Counted from the stretch's first letter, positions 22,625-34,431 are shown. The stretch is 64,000 nucleotides of DNA from Cryptomeria japonica (GCF_030272615.1 NC_081411.1:161581089-161645088), one strand, 5' to 3'. A program made the numbers and translations. Notes: generated by a model not told the origin, from the sequence alone.

Positions 22625-22947
22625 GAGAAATAAACCAACAAATCCACTTTGGTATTGAGAGATAAGCTGAAAAACAAGCTTGCTAGAGATGCCAAAATCA
22701 ATAATTGAAGAGGAGGATCATAAAGACTTGCTAGACAGAGAATGTCAAATCAGAATACAGCCAAATCTTATATGAAATCTCGCTCGAGGGAAAATTATAA
22801 ATGAGAATGAGTTGGCCATTGGAAACTAGAGAAGGTATGCCAAATATAGACAAGGCCAAATTAGAAAGAGCATAGCATAAGCCAAATAAGCCCAAGATAA
22901 GTGATTCAACCGCAAGAAAATCCTTAGCAGTCCTGCCTTTTAACCGA

Positions 22948-23340
22948 AAACTACTACCCATCAACTCAAAGGATCATTAATGAGCTCAGATAAACAAGCT
23001 CCCAAGGCAATAGATGATAGAATTAATGAGAATCTTCTGATAAAAAGGAGTACACCTACTTGGTCACTAGCCCATTTAAAAAAATCTGCTACCAACAAAA
23101 TTTAACCCAGGCTAAATGAATTAGCTGCTAAAAACCTTATCAATCCTACTGTTTAGTTGAAACTCGCTACCCGTCAACCCAAAGGAACATTAATGAGTTG
23201 ATATAGACAAACTCTCAAGGCAAATGTGTGGCAAAATTAATGAGAAAGTTGGGATAGAAACATGGATTACGCTACCACGGCCACTAGCCTTTATCAATAA
23301 ACCCGCTACCAACCACATTCAACCCCTGTCCAACGGCTAT
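22948..23340. repeat. diverged tandem duplication, period about 212 bp
   Basis: Two units begin 'aaactactacccatcaactc' (22948) and 'gaaactcgctacccgtcaac' (23160). Both run through 'aaggcaa...aattaatgag' to 'cactagcc'. They lie just beyond the RNase H relic on its downstream side, so they may be LINE 3' untranslated sequence. Confidence 0.6.
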
Positions 23341-23520
23341 AACAAGGGCAGTAAGAATTTAAAATTCAAACTTACCTGCCCGTGGGAAAAACGACAGAGT
23401 GCTCCCAAATTTGAGAATTCCATGCCATCTACTAAAATACAGTTCAACCCCCTATGCAGGAGATATACCATAAACAATGAAGAACAAATTTCAAATCTAA
23501 GAATCCTTGGAGAGATCGAA

Positions 23521-23935
23521 TTATCCAACCAAGCCCAACATTAAGAACTCATACCATCTACCCCTGAATTTGCTAAGCAAATTTACTATAAAATTGACCT
23601 CTCTGGAGATATGATTAAAGACCGTTCCTTCAAAAGAATTAACCACCTCCATCACTTTCCCAAGCAATGAATTGAGCCTCCAATTTGGGGTAGACCCTTC
23701 CCTCAAGGTTCAAGTTTCAAATGCTTTATGTTTAACTCTCTGCAGAGGACCCCCTCCAAAACAACTTTAAGTTCAGCTACATTGTTAGTGTCCTCTTCTA
23801 GATGTTTTGTCAATTTCACTAAAACTGAGCTATCGCAGTCATGAACTACACAACTAACTCGTGAGGTACTAGGATTACCTCAAGAAACCTCATCAAAATT
23901 CAATTTAGCCCAGCCTAACTTAGGAGGGTGCCAAA
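23521..23935 (-). pseudogene. RNase H (RVT_3-type) relic of a LINE
   Basis: Read on the minus strand: KLGWAKLNFDEVS, a TGA stop where Arg is expected, GNPSTSRVSCVVHDCDSSVL, then DTNNVAELKVVLEGVL, and later FNHISREVNFIVNLLSKF. This is the plant RVT_3 RNase H pattern (KLNFDGAS-x-GNPG, NNxAE, HIxREANxxAD) found at the C-terminus of LINE ORF2 and in related genes. The first Asp and the Glu of NNVAEL are kept. Upstream sequence at 24000-24190 (LLWESFINKVEP, WIEDSSFCW) looks like the preceding zinc-finger region of LINE ORF2. It is broken by several stops. Confidence 0.7.
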
Positions 23936-25146
23936 TACAATTTTCTCTTTTTGAAAAGCTTACTTGATCCCCTTTGCCATTTGCCAACAAAAAGAAGAAT
24001 CTTCAATCCAAACCATATCATTATGAATCTTCAATCCAAACCATATCATTATGATAGAGCCATTCCAATTTGAAAATTAAACTTCCTTTTTCAAATTACC
24101 TGCAATGTTTCTATTCATCACTTCTACAATGGTAGGTTCTACTTTATTGATGAACGACTCCCAAAGCATCTTTTTCCCTTAGAAAATTATTCCGTTTCTT
24201 TTTTTTCATGATCTCCAGAGGATTTTTAAGGGGCAAATAATGAACCAATTTAAGGAGTTTAAACTACGGTCTATAAAAATAGAATGTCAAGAATGTCTTA
24301 TCATCTTCTTTCAATCTTTGTATATCTTTTTTTGAAAATAATAAAATATTCATTTTCATAACCTTTTGATTTCTGACCTAAAGTGACCTCTTTAATTTAA
24401 CTTTATTTTTTGACTCCAAAATAAGTCACTTTTAATTTTCTTAAAACAATCATTTTTTTTTGTAAATAATTAAATATAATTTGTCTTCTAGATTTTTTAC
24501 CTAACAATAACTTTAGTATAAATATTTTATTCACAATTCTCACCATAATGAATATGAGATGTGAACACAAAAAGTAGCATTGTGCTTATTTGACTTAAAG
24601 AAATATCTACCATCCTCAAAATACTTTTACAATAAGCTAGAACCCTCCATGAAAATTGAGAGTTTCCAAAGATGTTGGAATGACTCTAAGAAAAAGATTA
24701 AAAAAAACCAAAAGAAAAACACTCAAATCCAAATCCAAACCCAAAATAAACGAAAAGAAAAGAAAAAGAAAAAAAATCCTATTTTGACCAAATTAAAATA
24801 AAATGTGTGTATAGGAAAAAGCCTAAGAAATAAAAAACAACAATTATTATAATAATTTTATAGAGTAAAACCAGCATAATTGTATTGTAATTGTATTGCA
24901 TTTACTAATAAATATTAGTCAATTTTAACCGTTAAATTCTTTATATTATTCCTTTAAATGTTAAGTATAGAGAGACATTTCTGTTGAAGCATTTAAACGT
25001 AGTTGAAAGTCTTTTTAAAATAACCCATTCAAACATAATCCAAGCATTCAGAATAGTATAGTCATGAATTGGTTCAAATGTGGAGATACTTTTTCATTTC
25101 TCTCCGATATCATGTTTCATGTTTCTATGCTTGATATGCAGAGGCG
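23936..25146. other. stretch upstream of the DUF247 gene
   Basis: Positions 23936-24190 probably continue the LINE relic. A 27-bp unit (atcttcaatccaaaccatat...) is repeated exactly at 24001-24055. From 24200 on it is A/T-rich, with an A-rich run at 24690-24780. 'ttgatatgcag' at 25131-25141, just before the DUF247 start, resembles a 3' splice site, so a 5' untranslated intron is possible. I see no clear promoter. Confidence 0.4.
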
Positions 25147-26574
25147 ATGGCTCAACCAGACTATACTGGGGAAGTAAATGGAGCAGAGCAAACACAATAC
25201 ACTGCTTCAGCTAAATCATGGATTGACCAAGTAAAAAGTAGCTTCGACCCTTCTTATAAAAGGTGGCAAGTATCAGAAACTGTTTGTATTTATAGGATGA
25301 TTGAAGCCATAAGGATTTCTAAACCGGAAGCTTATGATCCTTTGGTCATATCGTTGGGGCCTTACCATCACAAAAATAATAAATTTCCCATGATGGATCA
25401 ATATAAAATGGAAGCAATCCATAGACTGTTGGCAAGAAAATATTGACGAGTTGATTAAAGAGATTCAAAAGCTGGAGAGTAAAATAAGACAGTGCTATGC
25501 AGAACCAATTGAGTGGGATGGAGAAACATTATCTTGGATATTAAGAATAGATGCTTGCTTTATTCTGGAATTCCTTAGAAGCTATGCCGAAGAAAAAAAT
25601 GATAATGATAAAGTTTGCTTAAATCCTGTTTTTCAAAGTAAAGGACGAGACAACTCATTGTGTTCTGCTATATTAACTGATTTTATAAAATTAGAAAACC
25701 AGATTCCTCTATTTATTCTTACAACTCTACTTGAATTAGAATTGAAAAGCCCCGATCTTGCAACAACAAAGCTAGCTACAATGTTGAGTGCCATCAGAAT
25801 CTTTAACGGGTCTCCTTTCTCTTACGGATTATCAGAGGATTCTAAAGAAGTTCTGAAGAAGCATTTAAACAAGGCTCCATGCCATCTTTTGGATCTGTAT
25901 GGAATGGTGATTAGAGATTTCTTAGCATATCCAAGTGCAGAATCAGGTACTGCTGTTGAATGTGACGACTCTGTTAGCTACAATATCAACAATGGCAGGG
26001 GACAGTGTGTGCCGCACATAACTGATGAGAGAAGGTCTAATCCTCGGGCCGAATTATTACACAAAGCAGGCATCGAATTTCAGCCGGGCCAATTGAAATT
26101 TGAAAAGAGATTGTTTGGAAGAGGTACGTTTTACCTCCCTCAAATCAAAATCTCGGTGACCACAGAAACAAGGTTGCGGAACTTGATGGCTTATGAACAG
26201 TGGCAAAAGCGCTTGTGGTCTTCCAATAAGATAGTAGTTACACATTATTACGTTTCTTAGATAATTTAATCGATTCCGAGAGAGACGTTTCTTTACTTCG
26301 AAAATCTTTTGTAATTAGAAGTTGGGCGGGCAGCAATGAAGATATAGCTCGCATGTTCAACCGTCTTTGGGATGGAATCACATTTAGTTCGAGTGGAGAA
26401 ATTGACATGATAATGAAAAAGGCTAGAGGACATTATAACGATCAATGGAAGGTGTTGACAAACGAGTTCAAGCAAGAAAATTGTTCAAAGCCGTGGTATG
26501 TTGTCCCTATTGTGGCGGCGGTACTTATTTTGGGTATGACGGCTGTGCAAACAATCTACTCAGTGGGGAAGTAG
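25147..26574 (+). pseudogene. DUF247 family gene, full length but with two frameshifts
   Basis: DUF247 proteins are plant-specific, usually 430-550 residues, with a C-terminal membrane anchor; members at grass S and Z loci take part in self-incompatibility, but most have no known role. Here the span equals about 476 codons. Landmarks are VCIYRMIEAIR, DPLVISLGPYHH, DQYKMEAIHRLLAR (first frame), WILRIDACFILEFLRSY, DFIKLENQIPLFIL, RAELLHKAGIEFQPG, LPQIKISVTTETRLRNLMAYEQ (second frame), then FLDNLIDSERDVSLLR, SNEDIARMFNRLWDGI and a C-terminal helix, WYVVPIVAAVLILGMTAV (third frame). Single-base frameshifts lie near 25441 and 26225-26250. No other stop occurs, so either it was recently inactivated or these are assembly errors. 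Confidence 0.9.
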
Positions 26575-27240
26575 AATAGAGTAGATTATTTTGATGTTTC
26601 GATCTTATTTCTTATCAATACTTGCGCTAAATACATGTGACCCCAAATCATAATTGTAAGTTGTTAAACTCCAAATCGTCATTAGTTGACCACCGTGAAT
26701 CCATCTTAGAATCATGCGGACTAAACGGATGAGTTCACTGCATCTCTAAAATCTCTACATTTTAAGCCCCTAGTATTTTTATATTATTTCTTAGGTAGTT
26801 AGTCTGTAGTTTGACATTATTTTCGTTAGAAGACATAATGTTTCCTATTCCATCTGATTTTAGTGTTCTTTTATTACTGTTTTGGTTACAGTAGCTTAGT
26901 TTGTAGAGTTGATATTATTTTCGTTAAAAGACATAATGCTTCTGAACTCATGTATCTTTTGTGTGGTTTTTAATACTATTTTATGTTACATTATCGATAG
27001 CTTATTATATAGAATTTTGACATTATTTTCGTCAGAAGAGTTAATGCTTCTGAACTTCATGTGATCTATGCATGCATTTATTACTGTTTTATGTTACACC
27101 ATCAATTTTGGATAGATTTGTCTGTAGAGTTTGACTAATGGTTCGGAACTTCTTGTAATTTTTGTATGTTATTTGATTACTGTTTTGGATCACATCATGA
27201 ATTTTTCGATAGATCAGTTATTTCTATTTTCACCTTTTCC
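26575..27240. repeat. degenerate tandem repeat downstream of DUF247, period about 100-115 bp
   Basis: Three to four copies of a unit with 'gacattattttcgttagaag' and 'cataatgcttctgaac' recur near 26815, 26905, 27015 and (decayed) 27125. The first 200 bases after the stop show no repeat. Confidence 0.55.
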
Positions 27241-27370
27241 TACTGTGTCGGTGTGACGGTGTGACAACCATGAAAACAGTGTATTCAGTGAAGAAATGTA
27301 GTAAAATTAAACTTTCGATCTTATTTCGTGTCCACTAAATGTATTTGAGATGAAATTATTAGTTAAATAT
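27241..27370 (+). pseudogene. duplicated fragment of the DUF247 3' end
   Basis: Sequence around 27255-27350 matches the end of the DUF247 gene and its 3' flank (26535-26635). 'acagtgtattcagtgaagaa' corresponds to 'acaatctactcagtggggaa', and both are followed by 'tttcgatcttatttc'. It encodes a version of the last residues (TVYSV). This looks like the remains of a tandem second gene or a local segmental duplication. Confidence 0.6.
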
Positions 27371-27779
27371 GCTGAGTTCTTTTATTCTTTTTTTTAATGA
27401 TAAAGGCAGAGTCAAGATATCTATATTAATAATAAAAAGTTGTTTTTTTACTAAATTTCAACAAAAAAGGTTCTTGTTTATCAGGATGATGACTAAACCA
27501 GGAAACAATTTTAGCCACCATAAACAAATTGATTCAGATCTCTTATCTTATCTTCATGATTAGACATTTTCAGATCAACATGATCAAAACTGTTATCCTA
27601 ACCATTGTCAACTGTAACAAATTACATATAATAGCTCAACCGAGAGGGTTCGAAACAATAAACCAAAACTTAATCATATAGCTATAGATAAAATGGTATA
27701 GAAAACTAAATAATCTCAAATAGAGATTGAAATTTCCAAAACTGGCTTGATCCAACTTGAAAAAATGGCAGGGGCCAGT
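27371..27779. other. AT-rich stretch without features
   Basis: Nothing recognised apart from A/T-rich low-complexity DNA. Confidence 0.5.
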
Positions 27780-28607
27780 AAGCTATCCAACCAAAGCTGA
27801 AGTCGTCCCAAAAAATTGTGACAATTCTAGACTTGGGCTGGAAAGACCTTTGGGACCTTCCTTTCTTTCTTTCTTCTAACTTCTTGCCATTCTACCTCCT
27901 GGGAGGGAGCCTCCTATGTTCAGAAGGGACACCCCTAAAAGTCCCATGCTCAGCACCTCATCCTTGATGATCTCCTCACTCCTGCTTGAACAACCTGTCC
28001 CAGTCCTAGCCTTTGGGGTCAATACTTCTTGTCGATTTGTTTATGCAACCCTTCCAGAGTTTGGAGGTGAGGATTTTGAAAACTGTTTATCCCTTTTGCA
28101 TTTGCTAATCTCCTGGTTCAAGGCATTTAAATATGATTTCTCCTATCCATCCATAAAAGATTTATTATTTGTAATCGCTTTTTGGATGTTCCCTACATCT
28201 TTCTCCATTGAATAATGATCAAGGGAGACATCCCTCCACCAAGAGGCCCTCCTATTGTTATTTCGCTTCTCACATTTGGCTGCCATATGCACAATTTGGA
28301 GGCATTTCCTATATCTAAAAGCGATACCTTCATAATCTATTGACTGCACCCAAGTCCCATTTACAGATTTTAAAATGAATTATGTAGGTGGGATTTTGGA
28401 TAAATCCATTTCCACTAAGATGCATGCATAAGTCGTATGAAGATAATCCAAGGAGCCCTTATCAACTCCTAAAATTTTTCCCAAAGAATAACCAACAACT
28501 TTAAAACAAGATTCGAGCCAAAACTGAAGTGGTAAATTAGGAAGTCTTACCCAAATCGGAATCAGATCAAAAGATTCAGTAGCTGGGTTAAATGTTGGAT
28601 ACCAAGG
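27780..28607 (-). pseudogene. LINE ORF1 (DUF4283 / zf-CCHC_4), C-terminal part
   Basis: The minus strand encodes PWYPTFNPATESFDLIPIWV, then RLPNLPLQFWLE, LGKILGVDKGS, ACILVEMDLSKIPP. After a short break come SIDYEGIAFRYRKCLQIVHM and AAKC, the degraded zinc knuckle, followed by a low-complexity tail to about 27780. This is the DUF4283 plus zf-CCHC_4 arrangement of plant LINE ORF1, an RNA-binding chaperone of the element. The frame stops abruptly at 28607, where the gypsy-like element begins. The N-terminal half lies at 48008-48472. Confidence 0.8.
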
Positions 28608-29797
28608 TGTAGCATCATAAAATTGTGACCCTTGCAATTTTGACCACTTTTTAGGTCCTCACCCTAGCGACTGCATCTCCCTACACAATTGGGATCCCTC
28701 TCTGCATTATTCTTCCAAATCTCCTCTTGTTTCAGCCATTGTGACCCTATCCAAGCCCTAAAATAGGATAGGACAGGGGTGTGGCACCCCTGTCCTCCCT
28801 CTTTGGATAGTCCTAAAATGGGTCCATCCGACCCTTGGGCCTAATTTTCTTTTCGGGATTTGATTTATCCTATGTCGGCCTTCAGTGAGATGAAAATTAA
28901 CCCTCCTAGGCAAGTATAAAAGGAGACTTAAAATTCCCTCATTTGATATAATAGAGGAATAAAATAAATGATAAGAGAGAGGAAGGAAACAAGAATAAGT
29001 GAGATTCATAAACTGTTCAAGCATTCAAGCCTATCGTCAAGTCTTCTTCTTCTTCATGCTCTTCTTCACTCATCCATTGGAGAAACGTTACAACATTCAT
29101 TTGCAAGCATGTGTATATGTTAGGGTTTTGTCATGTCACATGCCATTTCATGCAACACTTGTGATTACATTTAAGAAGCAAATCAACCATCATCAACAAA
29201 TTGCAGATCTAGAAGGCATACATTTTTATTATTCATATTTAAGTATTTGCAATTACTTTCTTTCAAGGTTGATTCCTCAACCGAGGTTTGACTAAGGAAA
29301 AGCCCTATCCACAACCCTTCTTCCCTTATTTTTTGTGTGCAAGTTGCAGGTGTGCAGTTGTTATTGCAAATTTAGGCTTCATTTGCAGAGACAGAAAAAC
29401 CCTTTTTGACTTGCGGATCTTTCGGAAGATAGTGCATAACTTATGCACGGTCTCGACGACTTTTCTCCAAATATGCAGGGTAGATTTGTATCAGTTTAAA
29501 TATTTTAGATTCGAAATTACAACACGATCCTGAATTGGTAGCTCCTCAATTCATCCATTTTGTCTTCCTTTCCAAGTCAATAAGTCAACATATCTATTTA
29601 CAAAAGAGGGCAAATTACATTTCAATTTGTAATCCACTTAGCATTCACATTGTTATTTCCCTTGGATTTTGGATCTTGTGGATTCAACCCCTCTTTTGAA
29701 GGTAAAGTGCATTTTTGCATCAAGTGAAAATTATCCTAGTGGTTTCCTTTCTCTCTCCTAGGTGGGGAACCACTAGGGTCCGATTTTCCACTTTACA
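28608..29797 (+). repeat. 5' LTR of the gypsy-like element
   Basis: Begins TGTAGCATCATAAAATTG and ends TTTTCCACTTTACA; matches 46763-48002 along its length. A perfect hairpin (11-bp arms, 3-base loop) lies at 28771-28795 (GGACAGGGGTG TGG CACCCCTGTCC). Short frames inside it (for example 28999-29295) are shared by both LTR copies but show no known domain. Confidence 0.9.
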
Positions 29798-29800
29798 TTT

Positions 29801-29816
29801 TGGTGAACCCGATGTC
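29801..29816 (+). other. putative primer-binding site of the gypsy-like element
   Basis: TGGTGAACCCGATGTC lies three bases after the LTR end. It starts with TGG, as a site complementary to a tRNA CCA end should. I could not name the tRNA with certainty. The leader continues to about 30489 without recognisable protein. Confidence 0.55.
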
Positions 29817-30489
29817 TTACATCTTAATTCTGATATCTTATTGTTAGATCTGAATAATTGCAATTTGAATTTCAAATTTTCATTTCTATGTTTGATTTGT
29901 TTGCAAATTTTAGATGTTAATTGAATAAAAACCCTAACTTTTCATTTTGAGGAAATTAAGCTTGTGAAGTATAGCATTTTAGTTGCTAGTTTTAGATCTG
30001 ATTTCTATTTCAAAATTGCAATTCAAATATGTATTTTCATTCTGAAAATTAAGTGGTTAAACAAGACAACCCTAATTTTTAAGAATCTCCTATTTCGACC
30101 TTTGAATGCTAATTTCACCTATCTAGACATCTCCAAATCAACTGTTTTTTTGGATTCTTCAATAAAATCCTAATTTTTATCATCCCTAAAAATTTAAAAA
30201 AAAATTCATCAGACCATGCATAACTTACGCACGGTCCCTAGATTTTTCCCAAAATTTTGGGAGTTGGAATTGACTGTATTTTTCTCCTTGAATATAGGAA
30301 ATTGGCATACTTTATCAATTTTAACACCTCTTAAAGTAGAAAAAAAAGTGAAATATCAACACTCTCAACTTTTAAATAAATTTTCATAAAAGGATCCTAA
30401 TTTTAGATTTTCGTTTTTAGCAAATTAAGATTTTAATTAAGATACTTTCAATTGAAATCAATGGATCAGATTTATTTGTTATTGCACAT

Positions 30490-31825
30490 ATGATTACGTT
30501 GTTTTTTACATATATTTATTACAATCATGTTTTGGATAATGGCTTCTTTCATTTCATGTTGCTTCTTTTCATTCATAGCATAGGGTCATATTGTATTGTT
30601 AGGATTTCAAAGTTGTTTCCTTCTCAAGTTGATCTCAAAGCTTTCATATATCATTTATGTTGTATTATGGTGGTGTTATTAACAAATTGCATTTCATATG
30701 TTAATCATCTTAATGCTTTTGTAGATCCCAATCTTCGAGATCCTAATCCTTGTACCTCTCCTAGGGTATCTTGTGTGAATGAGATGAGAGGTAGTGCTTC
30801 AACCAATGATCTTTTTAAAAGAGAGAAAGCATTGGAAAGCAACATGGGCCCATCTTCTTCTCATACACATACCCTTGCGCAAGGGGGGGAAAATCAAAAT
30901 ATTAACATTCTTACATCTTTAGACACTCCTTATTCTCCTAGTACCTATCTTCAACATCAAAATATATGTAGAGAGGATGATGTTATACATTTATCAATGA
31001 TGTTTATCCTCACATAGAAATAAGTAAAAATGAGCCTTTATATGATTGAGATGTTCATTCCCAATCTCCCAAAAGGATAAGCATGATGAGAGAAAGAAGA
31101 ATGTCCCTTCAAGTGATATTTCTTCTTCATCTACAAATCCTTTTAGTCCCCCTTCCACATCACATTTAAATGAAATTCATGATCCTATTCCCCCACCTAG
31201 TCATTTGCAACATTCTTATAGTCATGGCTTTTATATAATAACCAAAAAAGGTTTTAGAGGACAAGGACTTTGGAAGTTTGAACAAAGACTTTGTATCCCT
31301 ATAAACCCTTCCACACAAGCTACTGTAGAAGGCAAATGAAACAAAACTCCTCTCCCTATAGATAAACTCATTAGGCTTTAAGATTTCAAAGTCACCTCCA
31401 AATACAATAAATCATAAAAACCCACAAGAATGCTTCTTCTTCGAAACCTCCTTTTTGCTCATTTCATCAAACCCATGATCACAATACCAATGATTGACCT
31501 GATTTTCAGAAATCTATTCAAGAAGGCATAGACAATATAACAATTAGAATCATGGATAATGATCCTTCTTCTTCTAACAAATTTTCTCTTCCATGTCAAG
31601 AAGATGAATCAAAACATATTTATCATCCTGAAAGACTAGCTAAAAGAATCTATTTGAGATTGAAATATGATAAGAATATTTCATTTCCTCCTAAAAAGTA
31701 AAACAACAATCTTGAACAAGTGAAAGGTGATGAATATTGCATTTTTCATGATTCATATTCACATTCTCTTGGAAAATGTCATGCATTTAATAAATTTGTT
31801 CAAAAGCAATATGATCTTGCATGAA
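30490..31825 (+). pseudogene. gag-like gene with G-patch, gypsy-like element
   Basis: A decayed gag. The first frame (30490-31017) has a hydrophobic beginning, then Asn/Pro/Ser-rich sequence. After a frameshift, 31046-31339 carries a G-patch-like block, GFYIITKKGFRGQGLWKFEQ followed by PINPSTQ. Downstream are two related metal-binding motifs, FCSFHQTHDHNTND (last Cys lost to a stop) near 31455 and YCIFHDSYSHSLGKC near 31740. The gag ends at about 31825 (VQKQYDLA). G-patch plus C-x-F-H...H...C motifs are known from Tat/Ogre-type gypsy polyproteins. Five or more frame breaks make it non-functional. Confidence 0.65.
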
Positions 31826-32652
31826 TTTGTTTTACAATAGATCTAGCTATGTTTCTTGGCAAAAAACATAGTGCCTTGGCACTTCTTTTCTCTTTATGTT
31901 TCTCTTTACCCCATGACATAAGTATCCAGCTTAATTGGGGGCTCTTTATCATTTGTGGTGGTTCTATTTAAATTTTAAATACCTTGGGGTAGCAACATGA
32001 AGTTTTCTTTCCCTCTTCTTTCTATAGATTTATCTCTATCTTTGTGCATTATTCATTATTAGATCTCTTTTCTTGCATTGAGTTATTCTTACGTGAGAAT
32101 ATAATTGTTCTTTGGTTTTTATCTTTTCTTGGAGAGGATCATGTTTAATGAGTAATCCACTTCTTCTCTTGCCTTCATTCTCTTAGAAAACTTACCTCTT
32201 CTAGGGTTTCAGTTATTCACAAGTATGATATGCTCCCTCGCATGGAATAATCTCTCATGAAGTACATGTCCCTTTCTTGAGAGGATTTATTTCATTAGGA
32301 AGGCATATCGCTTAAAAATAACCACCATTAGAATCTTTGTAATTCTTCTCCTTGTTCTTATCACTTGAGGGGCAAGGATTTTGCTCCTTTCTCTTTCTTT
32401 ATATCTCATTTATCATTATTTCCTTTAGGGTTTGTATTTTTCATATGTGATTATAATTTCTTACAATAGTACATTCTTATGACTAATCCCCCTTGGAGAA
32501 TATGTGATTCTCTTTGTCTCTTCTCTCAGAAGATTACCACTTCTTGAGACATGTATTTTACATATATTAATGTATTTTTTTGGCATGCGTTCATGTAAGT
32601 ACATCGTGCATTTTCCTATGTTTAATCTCTCTCTATAAGATTGTGTAAGCTC
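31826..32652 (+). other. gypsy-like element spacer, first part
   Basis: Untranslated interior, about 80 percent alike by eye to 61825-62625 in the second family copy. It is T- and C-rich with many 'ttctctttcctt' words. Similarity well preserved without a reading frame suggests a structural or packaging role, or simply shared ancestry. Confidence 0.6.
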
Positions 32653-34177
32653 TGATAGTTCTGATACTTAATGTTAAGTACATATGCCAAGATAATAAGA
32701 TGAGAGGGGACGGTGAATCATACAAACTTAATCTTCCATAAAAACAACAGATTCAACCTTGGTAACATATACTTCAGTAATATAACCAAAACTGCCAAAC
32801 ATGCAAACTCAAAAGCATATAAACATCATAAAACTCATAACACCAGATTTAACATGGAAACCCAAATAGGGAAAAACCACTGTGGGATTTCGGACCCACT
32901 AAGAAATATACTCTTCTAGAGTATGCTCGGTTAAAAGAAAATCCTGTTAAAGATTACAAACACATTACTAGATGTGACCCGGTTAAGGGATTTCCCTCAG
33001 ATCTATTAGGATCTGCACCTTGTTAGAAGTGACCTTGTTAAAGGATTTTAAACACTCAATCAAAATGTCACCTTGCTAGAGGGTTTTACAAATAAGACTG
33101 TTAAGTCCACTCGGTTAAGAGATTTTTTGTCACTTCACAAAATAACAATAATAAAAATCTATCTGCAACTTCACATCTAAAATGCTAAAGCAGATTCTTA
33201 TTTGCTCATTACAATCTAGACATAGAATGATATCTTGTCCATCTGCTGGGCTCTATACTCTATTATTCAAATAGGTCTTCAAGCTTCAGTGCTTGGTAAT
33301 CACTATGTAGCATCCCTGTGCATACACTTGCGCACATACATTGTTTATCAACAGTTCCTTATTTATAAACAATTTGCCAACTGCTTAATCTCCTTGATCA
33401 CATTTCCCATGATCAATCATAGCCATCAGATCTTCAAACTTGACTAGGTTCAATGTATCCTTCGATCTAAAAACATTTTACTCCACCTTGGAACTTGCAT
33501 ACATTTCTTGGAACTTGTGCTAGGGTATTGTGGTTCAATCTGAGCTGTAGATCTTCCTACTGATTTTCCTTTGCCATAGATTCTTTAACAAACTTCATGC
33601 ATGACATACCAATCATTTAATCAGTTCCAGCTCATTAGCTTTCTTTATTAAATAATGTTTTTATTCATTCAATGCATTCTGTTACTACTCGGTTGCAACT
33701 CAATAAATACTAAACTTCACTCGGTAGACATTCTGCCTTCATTAACCGATAGCGATAACCTTAGGGTTTACCGACTAGTTTCCTTAGGTTTTACCGACTA
33801 GGTTCTTTGGTCGGTAACATAGTATAGTATTGACCTTACAATCAACAACATATGTAAGATATCAAAACAATATAAACATCATAATCTCATCATTGTGTAA
33901 CTCGGTAATAGTTGCCCATTGAATAACTTATTCCTCCCCTTATTCATCACATTATTTTTGTGTCTTTTATCAACATCTTTATACTCATCAAATTATACTT
34001 CTTAAGATATGGCAACATCATACTGAATTAGAAAATCAATTTCTTGACATCAATGACAAAATAATAATATTAAGATAGTAAACATCCTTGATCAATTATA
34101 TCCATAATTATCAACAACCTTCTCAATATCCTTATTGAAATGCCAACAATCTCTCCTTGTCTGTTATAATGCCAACA
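32653..34177 (-). mobile_element. solo copia LTR inserted in the gypsy-like element
   Basis: A 1,525-bp insert starting TGATAGTTCTGATAC and ending TTATAATGCCAACA on the plus strand, flanked by the 5-bp duplication AGCTC (32648-32652 and 34178-34182). The second family copy shows the empty site at 62621-62625. On the minus strand it starts TGTTGGCATTATAAC, and 29 bases later the start recurs as a polypurine-like GACAAGGAGAGAT followed by TGTTGGCATTTC. So the end carries a duplicated LTR edge. There is no internal coding region, hence the solo LTR call. Confidence 0.8.
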
Positions 34178-34209
34178 AGCTCTTCTCATTGTCTCTACGC
34201 TTGGGGGGT

Positions 34210-34259
<50 letters not shown>
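34210..34259. repeat. (CT)n microsatellite
   Basis: About 24 uninterrupted CT units inside the gypsy-like spacer. The second copy has only a short, interrupted CT run at the equivalent place (62662-62678), so it expanded after the copies separated. Confidence 0.95.
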
Positions 34260-34260
<1 letters not shown>

Positions 34261-34406
34261 AGGATCCACTAGTTCCTATTTTGCGGATGGTGTGATTAAT
34301 TATTTGATGTCATTCCTTGTGTGAAGTTGTTGTTGTTTTCTGAAGGGTTCTCTCTTATAGAAGAGGTGTAAGTCCTTAACTATAACCTCTTTCACACTTG
34401 GTAATG

Positions 34407-34431
34407 GTTCAGTGCAAGAAGATGAGTCCAC
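34407..34431 (+). repeat. left terminal inverted repeat of the DNA transposon
   Basis: Starts GTTCAGTGCAAGAAG and continues ATGAGTCCAC. It runs directly into a near-perfect palindrome at 34428-34450 (CCACTTTTTT GGCC AAAAAGTGG), which would form a hairpin at the element's edge. Confidence 0.75.

Noticed and set aside
24580-24801. 73-codon Lys/Gln-rich frame
   Set aside because: Low-complexity A-rich DNA; no homology I can see.
28999-29533. Frames of 98 and 81 codons shared with 47160-47495
   Set aside because: They lie inside the two LTR copies, which explains their similarity. No domain is visible.
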